From Micropterus salmoides (taxonomy: Eukaryota > Chordata > Actinopteri > Centrarchiformes > Centrarchidae), in NCBI RefSeq assembly GCF_014851395.1, contig NW_024040707.1, forward strand, positions 18,594,457 through 18,658,456: a stretch of 64,000 nucleotides of DNA. Reading direction: 5' to 3'. Below, in pieces: positions 12,487-24,730 of the stretch. Position 1 is the first letter of the stretch. Each line of letters starts with the position of its first letter. The notes under the pieces are model-generated. The model was not told where the DNA came from, ran no database searches, and was given only the letters and a program-made list of their open reading frames with translations. The position numbers and the translations under genes were made by a program.

Positions 12487-13978
12487 ACCCCCCCCCCCCC
12501 CCCCCCAAATTGTCCCAGCTGTCCGTCAGCCCCCCCGCAGTTCCCCCAGCTGTCTGCCCTCCCCAAACGAGAAGCCTCACAACAATACAGGTCACAGGTC
12601 AAGAGAAAGAACAGGCTGCGTTCACAATGGACCAGTGGCGCCCAGTAAAACAATCGTTCCCTTTTTCTCCTCCACCCTTTCTCCACTGTTGCCAGGACTG
12701 GAAAAGACAAACCTGGAGAGCTGAAGAGGGGGGAAGTCCTCTAGGACAATTGTCCCCTCCTTACAATTACCTAAAGGACCACAATGATAAACACACTTGA
12801 ACACACCAGCTCTTGCTCTCACCTCTCCGTCTTTACACTCTGCCAACCCATTCTTTGTGTATTTCAAGAGCCATCATGTCCTTCAACACGATCATTAAAG
12901 TCAAAACTGAGACTTTTGTCATTGGTTGATGATACAAACGTTTAGGAACATTGCCAGTTTGAGCTGATCTAGAAATAGGTATATCAGCAAAGAGGGAGTA
13001 AAAATATTTTACTCCCTCTATGTTGACATTTCAACTTAAATACTTCTGTGTTGAGGTAACTTGTATTTAAAAAAGTATCAAATGAGTCCATTTACAACAT
13101 CCGTATAACATCCGTATTCATAAGCTGTGTATGCAGAAATCTGGTTTTGGCATAAGGTAGATGGGGAAAGTGGGACATGTGGATGAGAGAGCGAACGGCA
13201 GAGACTCAGAAAAGCCTCTGCGACACATTCACCTGTTCCTCAGAGCTGTTTTCCCATGGCCCACAACAGCCTCCTGCCTGACCTGATAGACACCCCAGAG
13301 GGTGTGAGAGCATTTGAATGACATCACACACACACACACTCTCATCCTGCAACAGATCTCTATTGCATGGCAAAGTACTCCTTCATTTCAGCAAGTTGGT
13401 CTTGGTGCAATTTCAATGGTTTTGATATGAGTGTGACGGTGTTATTGTGAAATGAAACTAAGCCACTTAACATTCATTTTGTTTAGTCTGAGACTGCATT
13501 TACAGTTTCTTATTGTTGTTTGTGTAATTGAGGTTTTCATATAAAAATGTGCTTTCATATCAAGTACTGAGATGTTCTTACACTACTTGTGAGAAACATG
13601 ACCGTAATCACTGCCATATTATGTGAATACACCTGAAACTAAATGTGAACTGAATGTGTGCAAAGGGAACATTCAAATGGTGAGTGTGATATGTGAGCTG
13701 GCATTGATTCCCCGTTAAAATATTAATAATTACATTAATTGGAACTTACTTTACGTAATGTGGATTTTGTTAACTTTATTTTAATAGATACCTCACTACA
13801 TTATTAATATTTAACTGGTATCCACATTCATTAATGTGACTGCATTTAGGTACTCTCAGCTATACTAGGAGATTTGAACTTTCTGTTTAACTGAAATTCA
13901 AGTTCCGCATGACAGCATAACAGAAGAAAACACATGGCAAATATTGTTACTATAGAAATAGCATATAATATAAGAATA
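8505..13978. other. Intergenic between birc5 and neurod4, no gene seen
   Basis: Contains poly-T runs (8694-8718, 11886-11900), a CATCAT run near 10341-10361, and the CT/C tract at 12434-12506. Frames around 12150-12870 are low-complexity products of that tract in several frames. A YY1-like word, GCCAAGATGGC, lies near 11729 in a GC-richer patch and may mark regulatory DNA. Confidence 0.5.
12434..12506. repeat. CT microsatellite followed by poly-C
   Basis: About 24 uninterrupted CT units run into a C homopolymer of about 19 bases (12488-12506). Lengths in such tracts are prone to assembly error. Confidence 0.95.
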
Positions 13979-13984
13979 TTTATT
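13979..13984 (-). terminator. neurod4: Possible distal poly(A) signal for neurod4
   Basis: TTTATT on the + strand is AATAAA on the gene strand, 738 bp downstream of the stop. A nearer candidate, TTTATT at 14669-14674, lies about 48 bp after the stop. Which is used is not decided by sequence alone. Confidence 0.35.
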
Positions 13985-14553
13985 CAATTAAGTGCGAAAC
14001 AGCAAAATATTTACAGCAGTACAGTATGGCAAACATTGTGACACCAAATGAAAAAGTACCTGAAAGACCTCAAATAAATAATTTAAATACAGGACAGCTG
14101 CCAGTGACTGACAACAAACCAAGAAGACAGTGAAACAGAAATTGTGCTGAGAAAAATATAAAGACATTATCAAAATAAATATTAAATACAGACATAAATA
14201 AATGCATTGCTTTTACGGTGAAAGGGCATTTGTTGTAGGCCTCAGTGCACAATTTAGTGGATGACTTTTTGATCAGTTTCTTTTGCTATGCAGATCTTTT
14301 GACAAAGTTGTCATGATTTTGTTCAAACCTGCATTTGCACCGAAACAACTGTGTAATGGTTTAGCATGGATATCTGATTTGGTAAAATAATCTATATTCA
14401 CATTCATATTCACTCTGTAACAACTGAGGGGTTAACTTCTTCAGAAACAATCAGAATCCAAATACTAACATATAATCATAACAAAAAAGAATAAATAAAA
14501 TATTAAAAGTTATGGGTGCGTGTTTGTATCAGGTAGATTGAGTTGAGGTGATG

Positions 14554-14576
14554 ACTCTCTCTCTCTCTCTCTCTCT
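14554..14576. repeat. CT microsatellite in neurod4 3' region
   Basis: Uninterrupted CT dinucleotides between the neurod4 stop and the distal poly(A) candidate. Confidence 0.9.
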
Positions 14577-14721
14577 GAGAATTCAGTGCTATCCCAGAGT
14601 ACTAGACAACATAAATGCAAAACATTTTCTCTATACAGTCAGTACCGCAGCCATCCTTTTTGTAGCAGTTTATTTAAGAGCGGGGCTTCTCCCCCAGACA
14701 GTTTCATAGCATTGTCACATT

Positions 14722-15798
14722 TCAGATGGTGCCCATCTGAGAGGTGATCAGGTGAGAGGGAGTGAAGGAGTCAAAGGCCACGTCCAGGGGCAGCTCATAG
14801 CGTGAAGCCTGAAAAAGTGGATGGCCCTGAGGCCCCCCTGGTAGGCCACCAGTTGTGGAAGTGGGATAGTGGTGGGACGAGAGATAGTGGGCATGGTGGC
14901 CAGGGTGAGGTGCGTAGTTCCTCTCTGACTCATGGGGAGAAGGCTCTTGCTTCAGGGCAAAGTTGCCACTGATGCTCAGGGGGGGAGTGAGGGGCCCATC
15001 GTATGGTGGCGTGCCACTGCTGCACTCATTAGGGGAGGGGTTGTCATAAACAGGCCCCTTAAATCCCTTCATATGGAGGAGGTGGGAAGCCTCCAGGGAG
15101 CCGTAGGGGGGGCTGGGAAGGCCTGGAGATGGATAGCTGAGGGAATGGCCAGCCTGACCCCCCATACTACCCATCCCAGGGCCTCCACACTTGTCCTCCA
15201 GCTTGTTGAGCATCATTGGACTCGGTCCAAGCTGCAAGCAGCCGGCCACAAGGTTACTGGTGGGCTGAGACAGACCTTTACACAGCATCTCCATAAATCC
15301 ATGGCTCTCTGGAGACTGGCCACTCTCAAGCACCTCCGACAGAGCCCAGATGTAGTTGCGGGCCAGCCGTAGAGTCTCAATCTTTGACAGCTTCTGTGTC
15401 TTGGAGTAGCAGGGCATCACTCTGCGCAGATTCTCCAGGGCATCGTTCAGCCCATGCATACGTGAACGTTCCCTGGCGTTGGCCTTGACTCGCCGGACAC
15501 GAAACCTCTCCTGTCTCGCTTTGGTCATCTTCTTCTTCTTAGGGCCTCTCCTTTTGGGAGCTTTTTCTCCATTTGGCCCAATCTCTTCCTCATCATCATC
15601 TTCCTCCTCTTCTTCCTCAATATCCTCACTTCCCTGTTCTGTGAAGGAGCGGATTCGGCCCCCAGTCAGCCCATGGTGCCCCCTCATCTCTGGGCTTTGC
15701 TCTCCATCCTGAGAGCTGCCGTCCTCCTCATCCAGCCAGCCAAGGGAGCTCACCAGCTCATTCACATCCCCACTCTTTCCAAATGGTTTGGCCATCAT
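14722..15798 (-). CDS. neurod4: NeuroD4 (proneural bHLH transcription factor), single coding exon
   Basis: NeuroD4 binds E-boxes as a heterodimer with E proteins and drives neuronal differentiation. The coding exon runs from ATG at 15798 to TGA at 14722 and gives 358 residues. A second ATG follows at once (MMAKPF), so a 357-residue form is also possible. An acidic run of Glu/Asp lies at about 60-73, and a basic nuclear-localisation-like stretch ([10 protein letters not shown]) at 81-90. The bHLH domain spans about 103-157, with the basic [19 protein letters not shown] segment intact. It is followed by the NeuroD-specific region '[17 protein letters not shown]'. The NDAL, RRVMPC and ALSEVLE spellings fit NeuroD4 better than NeuroD1, 2 or 6. 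The C-terminus ([10 protein letters not shown]) differs from the mammalian NeuroD4 end I remember. The frame stays open upstream, but a good acceptor (ttcttcag) sits six bases before the ATG, so that part is intron. Confidence 0.88.
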   Translation of the reverse strand: MMAKPFGKSGDVNELVSSLGWLDEEDGSSQDGEQSPEMRGHHGLTGGRIRSFTEQGSEDIEEEEEEDDDEEEIGPNGEKAPKRRGPKKKKMTKARQERFRVRRVKANARERSRMHGLNDALENLRRVMPCYSKTQKLSKIETLRLARNYIWALSEVLESGQSPESHGFMEMLCKGLSQPTSNLVAGCLQLGPSPMMLNKLEDKCGGPGMGSMGGQAGHSLSYPSPGLPSPPYGSLEASHLLHMKGFKGPVYDNPSPNECSSGTPPYDGPLTPPLSISGNFALKQEPSPHESERNYAPHPGHHAHYLSSHHYPTSTTGGLPGGPQGHPLFQASRYELPLDVAFDSFTPSHLITSQMGTI

Positions 15799-15804
15799 TT
15801 TGAT

Positions 15805-16820
15805 CTGAAGAAACACAGTGCAAAATAATTGGTCAATCAACAGATACAATCTCAAAAGTATATATATGAAAATGTTGATTCATAATCGCTAAAATGTATA
15901 TTTAATGATCAAATGGATTGTGATTGATCAGGGACAGAAACTAGAAGCCCTGCCTGTCTAATAACTGACAACTCATGTTCCATGAAATGCAGAATGAGTG
16001 CTCTCATTTCAGCACTGCAGTGTGGACAGCTCACTTGTTTTACTCAAGAGCTGGTGGCTCCTCTAACAACATACCAAAGCTACTTGGAAAAGATCATGTA
16101 ACTTTTTAAAATGTATTATTATTATTATGATATTTAGGAATAAATGGCTGTTTTTAGAATGAGGTAGCTAAATGGTCCCTTGCTGTTGTGCTGTAGTCGC
16201 TACAGAGACGCTGTCAATCTGGGACACGATGGGATTTAATCAGCATATAAAGCTCAAAGATTAAATAGGCAACATACAACTCAACACACATGTGGACAAG
16301 CCGCCCACATAGGCTACTGTTAATAACGTTATAGAGAACTGGACTTGGACCGGGTTTTTTAATGAATGTTTAATAGCTTGTAGAATAATAGCAAATAGCT
16401 CAAACGTTAAAACACTGCATTGTTAATTGTTTTAAGTGAAACGCAAACCTCGGACAGATAATTTGCTATTGTTTTGATAAAAAGTGTCCCAATTAATTAT
16501 TGTGCACTAATGCGTAAAAGTGGGACAGATTACTGTAATTTATGGATTCAGAACTTCAGGCACGCAATTTTGTTTGGCCTATATGCTACTTAACATTATT
16601 ACAAGAGCACTGCAAATATAAGTCTTTTTTTCTATTCTATGAAATCCATGTACATTTTATAAATGCGCTTTAGTGGATTTTTTTCTGTCCCTTGGAAAGC
16701 TACACAGGTGCGCGTATAAGTGCATGAGGTGCTGAATTTAGTAGCCCAAATTTGGTTCACTAATAACATCTATTTTGGATATGTCTTTATAATTAATAAT
16801 AAGCAAATTTGTAAACTCAC
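15805..16820 (-). other. neurod4: neurod4 5' UTR intron
   Basis: On the gene strand a donor 'AAACAG|gtgagttt' at 16821/16820 and an acceptor 'gtttcttcag|ATCAAAATG' near 15804 bound an intron of about 1.0 kb. The one-intron layout with a non-coding first exon is usual for NeuroD genes. The sequence itself is AT-rich and shows no coding exon. Confidence 0.65.
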
Positions 16821-16990
16821 CTGTTTGAATGCACCGCTAGATTTGCGCAAAATAACAGAAAAGCCTGGCTAATTTAAAAAAAATAAAACTTCAGTAACAA
16901 AGTGATTAATCCACAGTCGCTGAGTTTCACTCTTCGTGCATCTAGTGTCCCAAACTCTTCTGCTCCGTCAGATAGCCATGAGAGCGCGTG
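16821..16990 (-). promoter_or_regulatory. neurod4: Probable non-coding first exon and promoter of neurod4
   Basis: The donor at 16821 defines the 3' end of a non-coding exon; its 5' end is not fixed. An ATTAAAG-type AT element lies near 16996-17002 on the gene strand, and the sequence above it (17040-17170) is GC-rich with several CpGs. A short upstream frame (ATG GCT ATC TGA) may lie in the leader. The start site is inferred. Confidence 0.4.
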
Positions 16991-18289
16991 GAACTTTAAT
17001 CTCCAAATGGCACGACCGGGCTGATTTTTTTGCCTTTAGCTGTGTAAGCCCCTCCCTCGGGCGCCCCACCCACCATCAATTCATCCAAACGCGCGTGGCG
17101 GGCTCGTGGCCCGAAGTTTCACCCTGGTAAATGAGTGAGAGAGAGATGCGCCTGGGTGCACGCGTAGACAATCTGGAAGTCCTAAAACACTGAGAGACTG
17201 ATGAAGACTGAAAATGCGCGCACATTGCAAACACTTAGATCGGCATCATAAATGATAGTACACCTGGTATTTAATGAGCATATCTGATGTTACATTGGAG
17301 CCTACAGCACAGACGCACATATCTAGCCACATCCATGGGACCACACCCACTACTAATTTGCCAGAATCTTTAGGTTTTCTTCATCCTCTCCTCACCCTGC
17401 AGTGTTTAACAGATTTGCAGAAGGGCATCTTGTGACATGGTAAGGAATTTTAACTGTCACTGCACAAGATTTTTGTCACATTTTTAATAGCTAACAGCAG
17501 GCCAGTATGAGGGACAATATTTCTGTCCTCTTCACATCACATGTCATAGAGTATGATGGGTCACAGATTTCGGTGCAACGACTGCTCCAATTTGGGATGA
17601 TGTTGCGAAATGAAGTCTTGCATTAAAGACTAAACGCGACATTATAGGCTACATCTCAACACTTCCAAATGTGTGACTAATAAAAAAAAACAACTGTTCT
17701 GTTTTAATGTCATGTGTTAACTATCTTAATCGATTGTCTATCTCTTCATTAGCCGGTTGGATTAGGAATTTTCCACTTAATTAAACACAATGTGGGTCTG
17801 GTCTTCGCTGAGTAAAGAGACGCTCTTCCATGTATGCACATTTAAGTGATTTTGACAGCTTAGTGTGCAGAGAGCAGGTGTGTGCGTTGTTCACCCAGTC
17901 ATTCAATTGTTTTCTTCCATTTTTAGCGTCATATTATGCCCCCAAGTGCTCATAGTTATTGAATCGATTGGCGCAATGATGAACACGCAGGTACTTCATG
18001 TACGATTAAAGGCAAGGCAATGGGGAATTGTGCTATAATGCCATATTTATAAAGCTACTTGCATATCAATGATAGATTAACTGTCAAGACGTGATTAGCC
18101 TATATGTCGATTTTCTGTTTTTTCTTTTTTTTTGTTTTATGATTAAAATGCGGCAACTTTAGGCTAACATTGACAATAACTTGAAAACTTGAATTTCCAG
18201 CGCAATGCGTGACGATCTACAATGACAATATTTCTTTATTGTTTACACACTAATCGTGTGCCAATATTGAGCATTTTCTCCAGTTCTGA

Positions 18290-18800
18290 CTACAAATGCC
18301 ACGGCTTAATAAACGCCCGCCAGTCCTCGTGCGTGGCGAGCCGCAGCGCAGTGGGGGTCTATTGTGTCTCTGTCCATTGAAAGCCGGGGTCTCGCGAGTC
18401 GCACGTGCCCCCGCATTGATCGCATTGTGCGCGCGATTGCTCACAGCTGTGCTCGAGACTGAGAGAGACTGAACTTTGCCAACTGCACTGGGTTGGTGTG
18501 TGAGTGTGCGATGCATTTCCGTGTCTTGGAAATAGGATATGGTCACGTGGCTAATCGGCAACATCGCGTAAAAACAGGCACTTGTCCAACGATTTATTGA
18601 ACAGACCCCAACAGATGGCTGGATATAGGAAGCGTTGGGGGTGGGGGCATCTGTTGCTTGGATGCTCACGCGTCACCGCTTGCCCAAGAGGATGTCTCGT
18701 GCTGAAACAGCATTTATCCACCCCGCTAACGGCCCTAATCACTCCTGGTCAGCGCACTGGCCATAAAGGCATTTGGGCAGAGAGGCAGAGGAGCCCCCTC
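18290..18800. promoter_or_regulatory. CpG-rich patch with TCTCGCGAG and CACGTG
   Basis: CpG density is visibly higher than in flanking DNA, especially at 18300-18440. TCTCGCGAG at 18390-18398 matches nine of ten bases of the TCTCGCGAGA promoter element. GTCACGTGGC near 18542-18551 is a USF/bHLH-Zip-type E-box. It lies about 1.4-1.9 kb upstream of the neurod4 first exon. It could be a distal promoter, an enhancer, or the promoter of an unannotated non-coding transcript. Confidence 0.35.
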
Positions 18801-18801
18801 T

Positions 18802-18821
18802 TGTGTGTGTGTGTGTGTGTG
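18802..18821. repeat. GT microsatellite
   Basis: Uninterrupted TG dinucleotides, about ten units, followed by gagtgagt. Confidence 0.9.
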
Positions 18822-19954
18822 AGTGAGTAAATCATACATTGCAAGTGTACAGCAACAATTCTAGACTAATGTGATGTGCTCCAAGCTCCCCAGGTACATG
18901 CACCCCTACCCCCCCAAACACACATACACTACCCTTCTGTCCCATGTGTGTGAGCATGGCCTCCACCACACCTGCAGCCTGCATGGGGAATTGGAGCCTT
19001 GCAGTCTCCCACAATCCCCATCGGTTTCCCAAGTGACTCACTGACTGACTAACGAAGAGGGAATTGTGCCCTGCTCTCATTTTAGCAGTAACATAGATAG
19101 CCAGCCTTCTGGAAGAGGTCATGGTGGACACATTTGATCTGAACCAACTTTTATAAGTTTGTATGATTTTAACCTGGGTACTATTAAATATGTATCCTAC
19201 AAATTTACTTTTTAAGTTAAGCAGTCCATTACTGACTTAACCTGTTCCTAAGATATTTAAAGTGTACAGCTTATTGTACAAGTATTTGTGGCTAAGAGGC
19301 ATTTTCACTCTAGGCATAAGCCTAAACAAGTTTTGTTGAAATATTTGACCAAAAGAGTACCAGTCTCACATCAGTTATCTAAGTGCTGTTGTTGCTATTT
19401 ATGGAGGTAACCCCCTTCCCTACAAAAAACAGTGCCACAAGTGAGTTGTCTCTCGCTCTTGTCCCCTGGGACTCAGAGTGGAATGGGAGGGATTCGTGCA
19501 CTGTGCTGACAGATGGGTCCTTGTTTCTGTCTTTTTCTTCATCTCTATCTCCCTCTCCCTCTTTCGCTAAAACACAGACACACTCACGCACACCAAGACT
19601 GCACGAATACAATAGGAATTAAAGCTCTACACACATGCTCCCTGCACCGCTCCTGAAAGCTGAGCCCCTTGTAGTGATCATAAAAGATGGAGGGAGCGTG
19701 GATTTGCGACAGGGGATGGCGTGGTAAGGGGGTGGGGGTGATGTGGCACAGGATGGTGAGGCTAGAGAGATTAAATTATGTTGTTGTCAAACAAATTAAA
19801 GTTTGGTAATATCAGCCTTTTGTATATCTGTATCTTAAAGTTTTATCTGTAGCACTTTTGAAAGTTCAAAAAAGCTTCTCGAGCAAGTCTATCCTGTGCA
19901 TGTACACTTTATCTGACTGTTTTCAAGTTATTTGCATTTTATTGCTTTGCTTTC

Positions 19955-19955
<1 letters not shown>

Positions 19956-19994
<39 letters not shown>
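19956..19994. repeat. GT microsatellite
   Basis: About 19 uninterrupted GT units. Confidence 0.95.
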
Positions 19995-19996
<2 letters not shown>

Positions 19997-21547
19997 AGAA
20001 ATCCCAGGGCTCGGTTCTCTCCATTTGCTGCTTACTGAGGCTGAATATGGTTACATAGCAGACTTTCCTGAGGGAGAGACTGACAGGGCTACTGACTCTG
20101 CCGCATGCAGGGGAACATCAGTAGTCTAACACACACCCACACAGTCATGAATCATGGACTTTTAACCTCAGTTAAATGTCTTGATGATATGTGATTCTTC
20201 CACCATTTGTTAATTTTTTCATTGTAAAACATATTTAAAGAAGTCTAAATGTTAAATCATTCCAAAGTTGAATCACACACCAAAATCAGTGTTTATCTCT
20301 AAATCAACTATTTTTATCATTACTGCATAAATTGAAGTTTGCAATTGCAAGTTTTCACTGTGCCACCTGCAGCCAAAACACATTATATTTTTGCGCATGA
20401 ACACACAAGACACATGATAGCTGTGGACTCAAAAAAGACGTGTATGAACAGACAAGTGGACAATTATTTTTATCTCACTGTGTGGGTTATCCCATGTTTG
20501 ACTTCACACCAGCATATACATTTTTTTGGCAAATGGTTTTCCATGTCCATAAAACTATGATGTCAACAACTTGAGAGTCTTCTGGTTCGCAAAGTGAGTT
20601 TTGATAAGATCTAGCTGCATTTCATCCAGGCAATATGAGCAGATTGTTTGCAGCTTATTCCTCTTCCTTTAGGCTAATGGATTTGGAAGACATTCCAATC
20701 AGGCAGAAATGTAGCTACAGAATGGGAATCAGGCCTGAGGGCAATTCTCACTAAGTGGGGACAGAGCCATTAAACAAAGGTGCCTGTGGTTTCATATTCA
20801 GGATACTTTACAACCTCCGTCCCAGGACATCAGGAGTGTTTTTGGGTGTGCTGTTAGAGGGGGCAGAAGAGGGGGAGGAGGATCCATCTGCCATGCTGCC
20901 GGTCCTCTGGGAGACGGGCATATCCCAGGGGTGTTTTGGAGAGAGAGGGGCTGAAAGGATTACACCCAACCACTAATCAACAACGGTAATCTGTGGGCCT
21001 CCGTACAAAATCCCTTCGATCCAAACAACAATTTGGGACAGAAGATAGAACCTCAGTGTAAAGGGACATCTAACTGATGCTGAACAACCTGACAAATCCA
21101 AGGACAAATCCAGGTGATTTTTAATTGGGAGAATCAACAGTGGAGGTGTGATTGGCAAAGAGCCATGGTGTCTCTGTGATCAGGTGCAAGTGGCCCACAA
21201 GTGGCCCAGTCTGATTCCCAGTGTGACCATTATGCAAATACAGCAACTAGACCAGCTTACAACATAAATTAGTCTAACGGATAAAAGCACTTCTCCAATC
21301 AAATCAGATTGCAAGGTTTTTCTTAGATTTATGTGTTTATGAAATAACCAAATATCAGTCAATTTGTTTTAGCCAAGTTTCACAAACTAGTTTTTATTTG
21401 ACCATTATTTACTTTTTCTTTTCTGTAGACAGAAATCAGACATTGGTTTGATTTCTCTTTAGTCGTGAAGATGCGCTTCTAACAGCTGATTTCATGTTGT
21501 CATAAGGTGAGCCCTGAAGAACAGTTTTGTCTGAGCCTTCCTTAGAA

Positions 21548-21873
21548 GGGCGGCTGTGGCTCAGGAGGTAGAGCGGGTTGGCCGTTAATCGGAAGGTCGG
21601 CGGTTCAATCCCCTGCTCCCTGGTTGCATGTCGAGGTGTCCTTGGGCAAGATACTGAACCCCGAATTGCACCGTCCCCGAATTGGGCAAGATACTGAACC
21701 CCGAATTGCAGGCGGCTGTTCCGCCAGTGTATGGATGTGTGTGAATGTTAGTTTCTGTTTGAGCACTTAGGCTGAGTGTATGAATGTGTGTGACTGGTGA
21801 ATGCAGATGTAGTGTAAAAGTGCTTTGAGTGGTCAAAAATGACTAGAAAGGCGCTATACAAGTACGGACATTT
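21548..21873 (+). mobile_element. tRNA-derived SINE
   Basis: The head is a tRNA-like RNA polymerase III promoter: A box TGGCTCAGGAGG (21557-21568) and B box GGTTCAATCCC (21602-21612). The body carries words typical of a widespread teleost SINE: 'gtgtccttgggcaagatactgaaccc', 'gaatgtgtgtga', 'aaaagtgctttgagtggtc' and 'tagaaaggcgctata'. The middle contains an internal tandem duplication of about 40 bp (21644-21670 repeated at 21684-21710). No target-site duplication was clear. Confidence 0.85.
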
Positions 21874-24553
21874 AAGACTGCAGAGGCAGCAGGAACCAGT
21901 ACAAGGTGCAGCTGCTGAGCTGTTGTCCCTGTATGTCTCTCCATCCATCTCCATCAAGAGTAGCAGGGAATCAAGTTGCCACTAGTTTCATCGTCCCTTG
22001 TCAGTCTGGTTTTGACGTCTGGGGCCTGGGTGGGGTCTGGATCTGGTAGTGGTGGGTTTAAAGCTCCACAGGACTATAGAAGAAGCAGCCTAATGATGGT
22101 GCCAGTCCTCCAGGGCATAGGGAACTGGAGCATCCTGGCCTGCATCTCCTCAACCTCCTGCAGTATGCCCATTGGCTAGGCAGCCTCTAAGCTCCCTATC
22201 CCCATAGTCTCATTGTTTAGTGGGCCCGGCACTGTCAATATTAAGCCTGGCTAATGTGATCTAGAGGCAGCTGGAGCAGCCCCGATTATTACCATGACAC
22301 AGCCAACAGAGGGGTGTAATATCATTAAAAATAAATCAGGTGGTTTGGAGATTTGCTGTAGCAGGGGGGACTTTGAATGACATTAGGTGGGAGAACTGCC
22401 ATAATTTCATTAGTCAGTTGGGGCACCTCCGAGGATCTGTTGAAACATTTCCTTTAAGTTAGAGTAATTGGATTTGCTTTCACAACACTGCACACAAAAT
22501 GAAAGAAAGGTAAAATGATGATGGTAATTTTTCCAATTAAGTGTCTAATAATTGTGAAAATTAATTTCAGACATGTTAAGAACTATGCAGACACCTGGAT
22601 ATCATAATAGGATAATATTTCAATTTCCTAATTACGGAATATATTGTAGGTCATCTATTTGAAAGCAGATAGGATATTCCTGTTGTTATTATTAGCCTCT
22701 TGTGCTGGATTATTGTTGCAAATGAAGAGGAAAACGTGAGGCACTGCTAATCCTCTTAAACTGCTTGACACTGAGCTGTCTGCTCGGCAGACTCATCAGC
22801 AATCAGCTGGCAAATGAATAGGCTGCCGGCTCACAGAATTTAACATTTCAAAATCAAAATAATAAAAGGCTATTCTGTATTGTACCTTTATTTTATTCTA
22901 TTTAATGATATTTTGATTATAGGTTTTGTCTGGATGACTTTGTTGAGACCCCCCTCATTTTGCATGTTCGATTCGCTATTAAATCGCTAGAAGTGCCGTT
23001 GGTCTCCCAGCAAGGGTCTTATGTTGCTATTGTTTTGACGCTGGAGCCACATAAACGGTGATTTCAAGGCCCATTGAGCGCGCGATGGATTGTGCCCAAA
23101 ATCCTCTGACGAGTGGAGAGCATTGATTATTGGAGGGGCGGCTAGAGTGACGCTAGAAGTTGTAAATCTGTTATCCGATCTGCACAGTGACGTTAAATTC
23201 AAACAGGATCATTAATGCTTCTTTTACGCTGTCCAACACTTTCAGATGTTAGATAGACAGATAGATAGCCTACATGGATAGATAATGCATCACTTGATAT
23301 TGTTATTACTGTCATTGTTATTAGTAGTAATAAAAAAAAAATTGTCTGTTCTTTTTTAGTCAGTCTGTGTGTTGTTTTCTAGTTAAAGCACGTTGACAAA
23401 AGACTTTATGTAGTGGTGTCTTCCTGTTGTGTGATAGTGACATCTAGTGGCACTGTTTTGAACTACTGTCTCCCTTTAAGACATGTTGATAATGGATCAT
23501 GTTTAATAAGAGGAGAAATCTTACATGATCTAATATACAAAATAACTATAGCTGACAACTATTATGTAGAAGATCAGAAAGTATAGGCTAATTTACCTTT
23601 GAAAAGAGTGAAGTATAAGATATATATTTACTTAAGACAGCTGAATAAATGTTCTTAATTTAATTTGTGCTAATAAACCACATATATTTTAAAATGAATA
23701 TGTGTATTGTTGATTTGATTCTGTCATAACCTCATGCACAAAACACGGGAACAAAGGGGGAAAAAAAGGAACTGATGCATTCTCACAAGCCAAATGGCAA
23801 CCGTTGCTGAATTTTGGTCAAAACAAATAATGGTAATCAATGTAATGTGGTAGTATGACAGGTCACTTGGAGCTCTTTGTGCAATGCTATGGCAATATAT
23901 TCTGTATGAATCACTGGCATTCAGCCTTTACAGAAGGAAACATATTGTAGAGACGTTTCACACCTAGTGTCCTATTCCTCTGTTTCTGAGCATGCAGCAT
24001 TAATGTCAGCAACTCTGCAGGAGGAAAAGAGTATCGGGGAAGCAGAGACAAAGAGAACATTTATTCTATTACAACCTATTATTAGCTGCATAATCGGTTA
24101 TTAATGAGACACAGTATTTCCCCCTCTAACACCTCTTCACAAACATGAGAGTCTAATGTTAGTTAGGCTAAAATCAGTGTATTGAGCTTGACACAGAAAC
24201 CCTTCACGTTGCTGCTTCACTCCCCCACACACACATCTCTGACCCAAATAAAAGCATGTGCTTGGAGTCATACAGCAGAGCTTGGTTCTTTCTTTATCTA
24301 TTCCCCTCTTTATTCTACACTTGAGCTTTCATCTCTCCTCCACCTACGCTTTGCTACACAATTTCGCTCACATGCTATTCCATATATCCACCTCTGCCTC
24401 ATTCACCTGCCAGTCCCTGAGCATCATCAGCACCCCTCCACCGGATACGCACAACTGACACACTTGACTTCATAGCTTGATTTCTCTACTCAGCAGTCAT
24501 AGCGGCAGCTGGTGCACGGATTTTACACAAGTTTTGGTTGTCCAGGATTTGGA
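21874..24553. other. Intergenic between SINE and myosin locus
   Basis: No coding exon. The block at 22200-22860 is rich in TAAT/ATTA homeodomain-type words and looks unlike repeat or random AT-rich spacer; it may be conserved non-coding DNA (inference). The leader of the long myosin first exon probably lies in 24200-24553, which has pyrimidine-rich sequence and an 'aaataaaag' element near 24246. Confidence 0.45.
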
Positions 24554-24730
24554 ATGGCTCCTAAAAGAGAACCCTCCATTAAGAAGTCCCCTTCACCGGT
24601 TACCCAACCCAGACTGGGTCCTCCGTACCCCTGCATCCCTGCAGCTCCTGCAGCTCCAAAACTGTCTCAAGAGCAGAAACCTAGGATGTTACGTCCCTCG
24701 GATTTACCATTTGACCCCAGTACTTTGGAG
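24554..24730 (+). CDS. myl6: Exon 1L of the myosin light chain locus
   Basis: The coding part of 59 codons ends ..TACTTTGGAG before donor gtgagt, phase 0. Residues: a basic start ([11 protein letters not shown]), a Pro/Ala-rich middle (about 14-36), and a tail [16 protein letters not shown]. The frame remains open upstream of the ATG, but the ATG at 24554 gives the family-like MAPK start. It was found 2.6 kb upstream of the short first exon, in the same orientation. Confidence 0.8.

Larger units (their letters stand above)
17000..21546. other. Intergenic upstream of neurod4
   Basis: Holds the CpG-rich patch at about 18290-18800, GT microsatellites, and AT-rich spacer. No coding exon with supportive splice sites was found. 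The 18250-18669 minus-strand frame comes from the CpG-rich composition. Confidence 0.5.

Noticed and set aside
12246..12870. Several overlapping frames with Leu/Ser, Pro or Arg/Glu runs
   Set aside because: All are readings of one CT/poly-C tract in different frames.
14932..15372. 146-codon frame on the + strand
   Set aside because: Antisense shadow of the neurod4 coding exon.
21548..21620. tRNA gene, from good A and B boxes
   Set aside because: The sequence does not fold into a full cloverleaf and continues into a SINE body.
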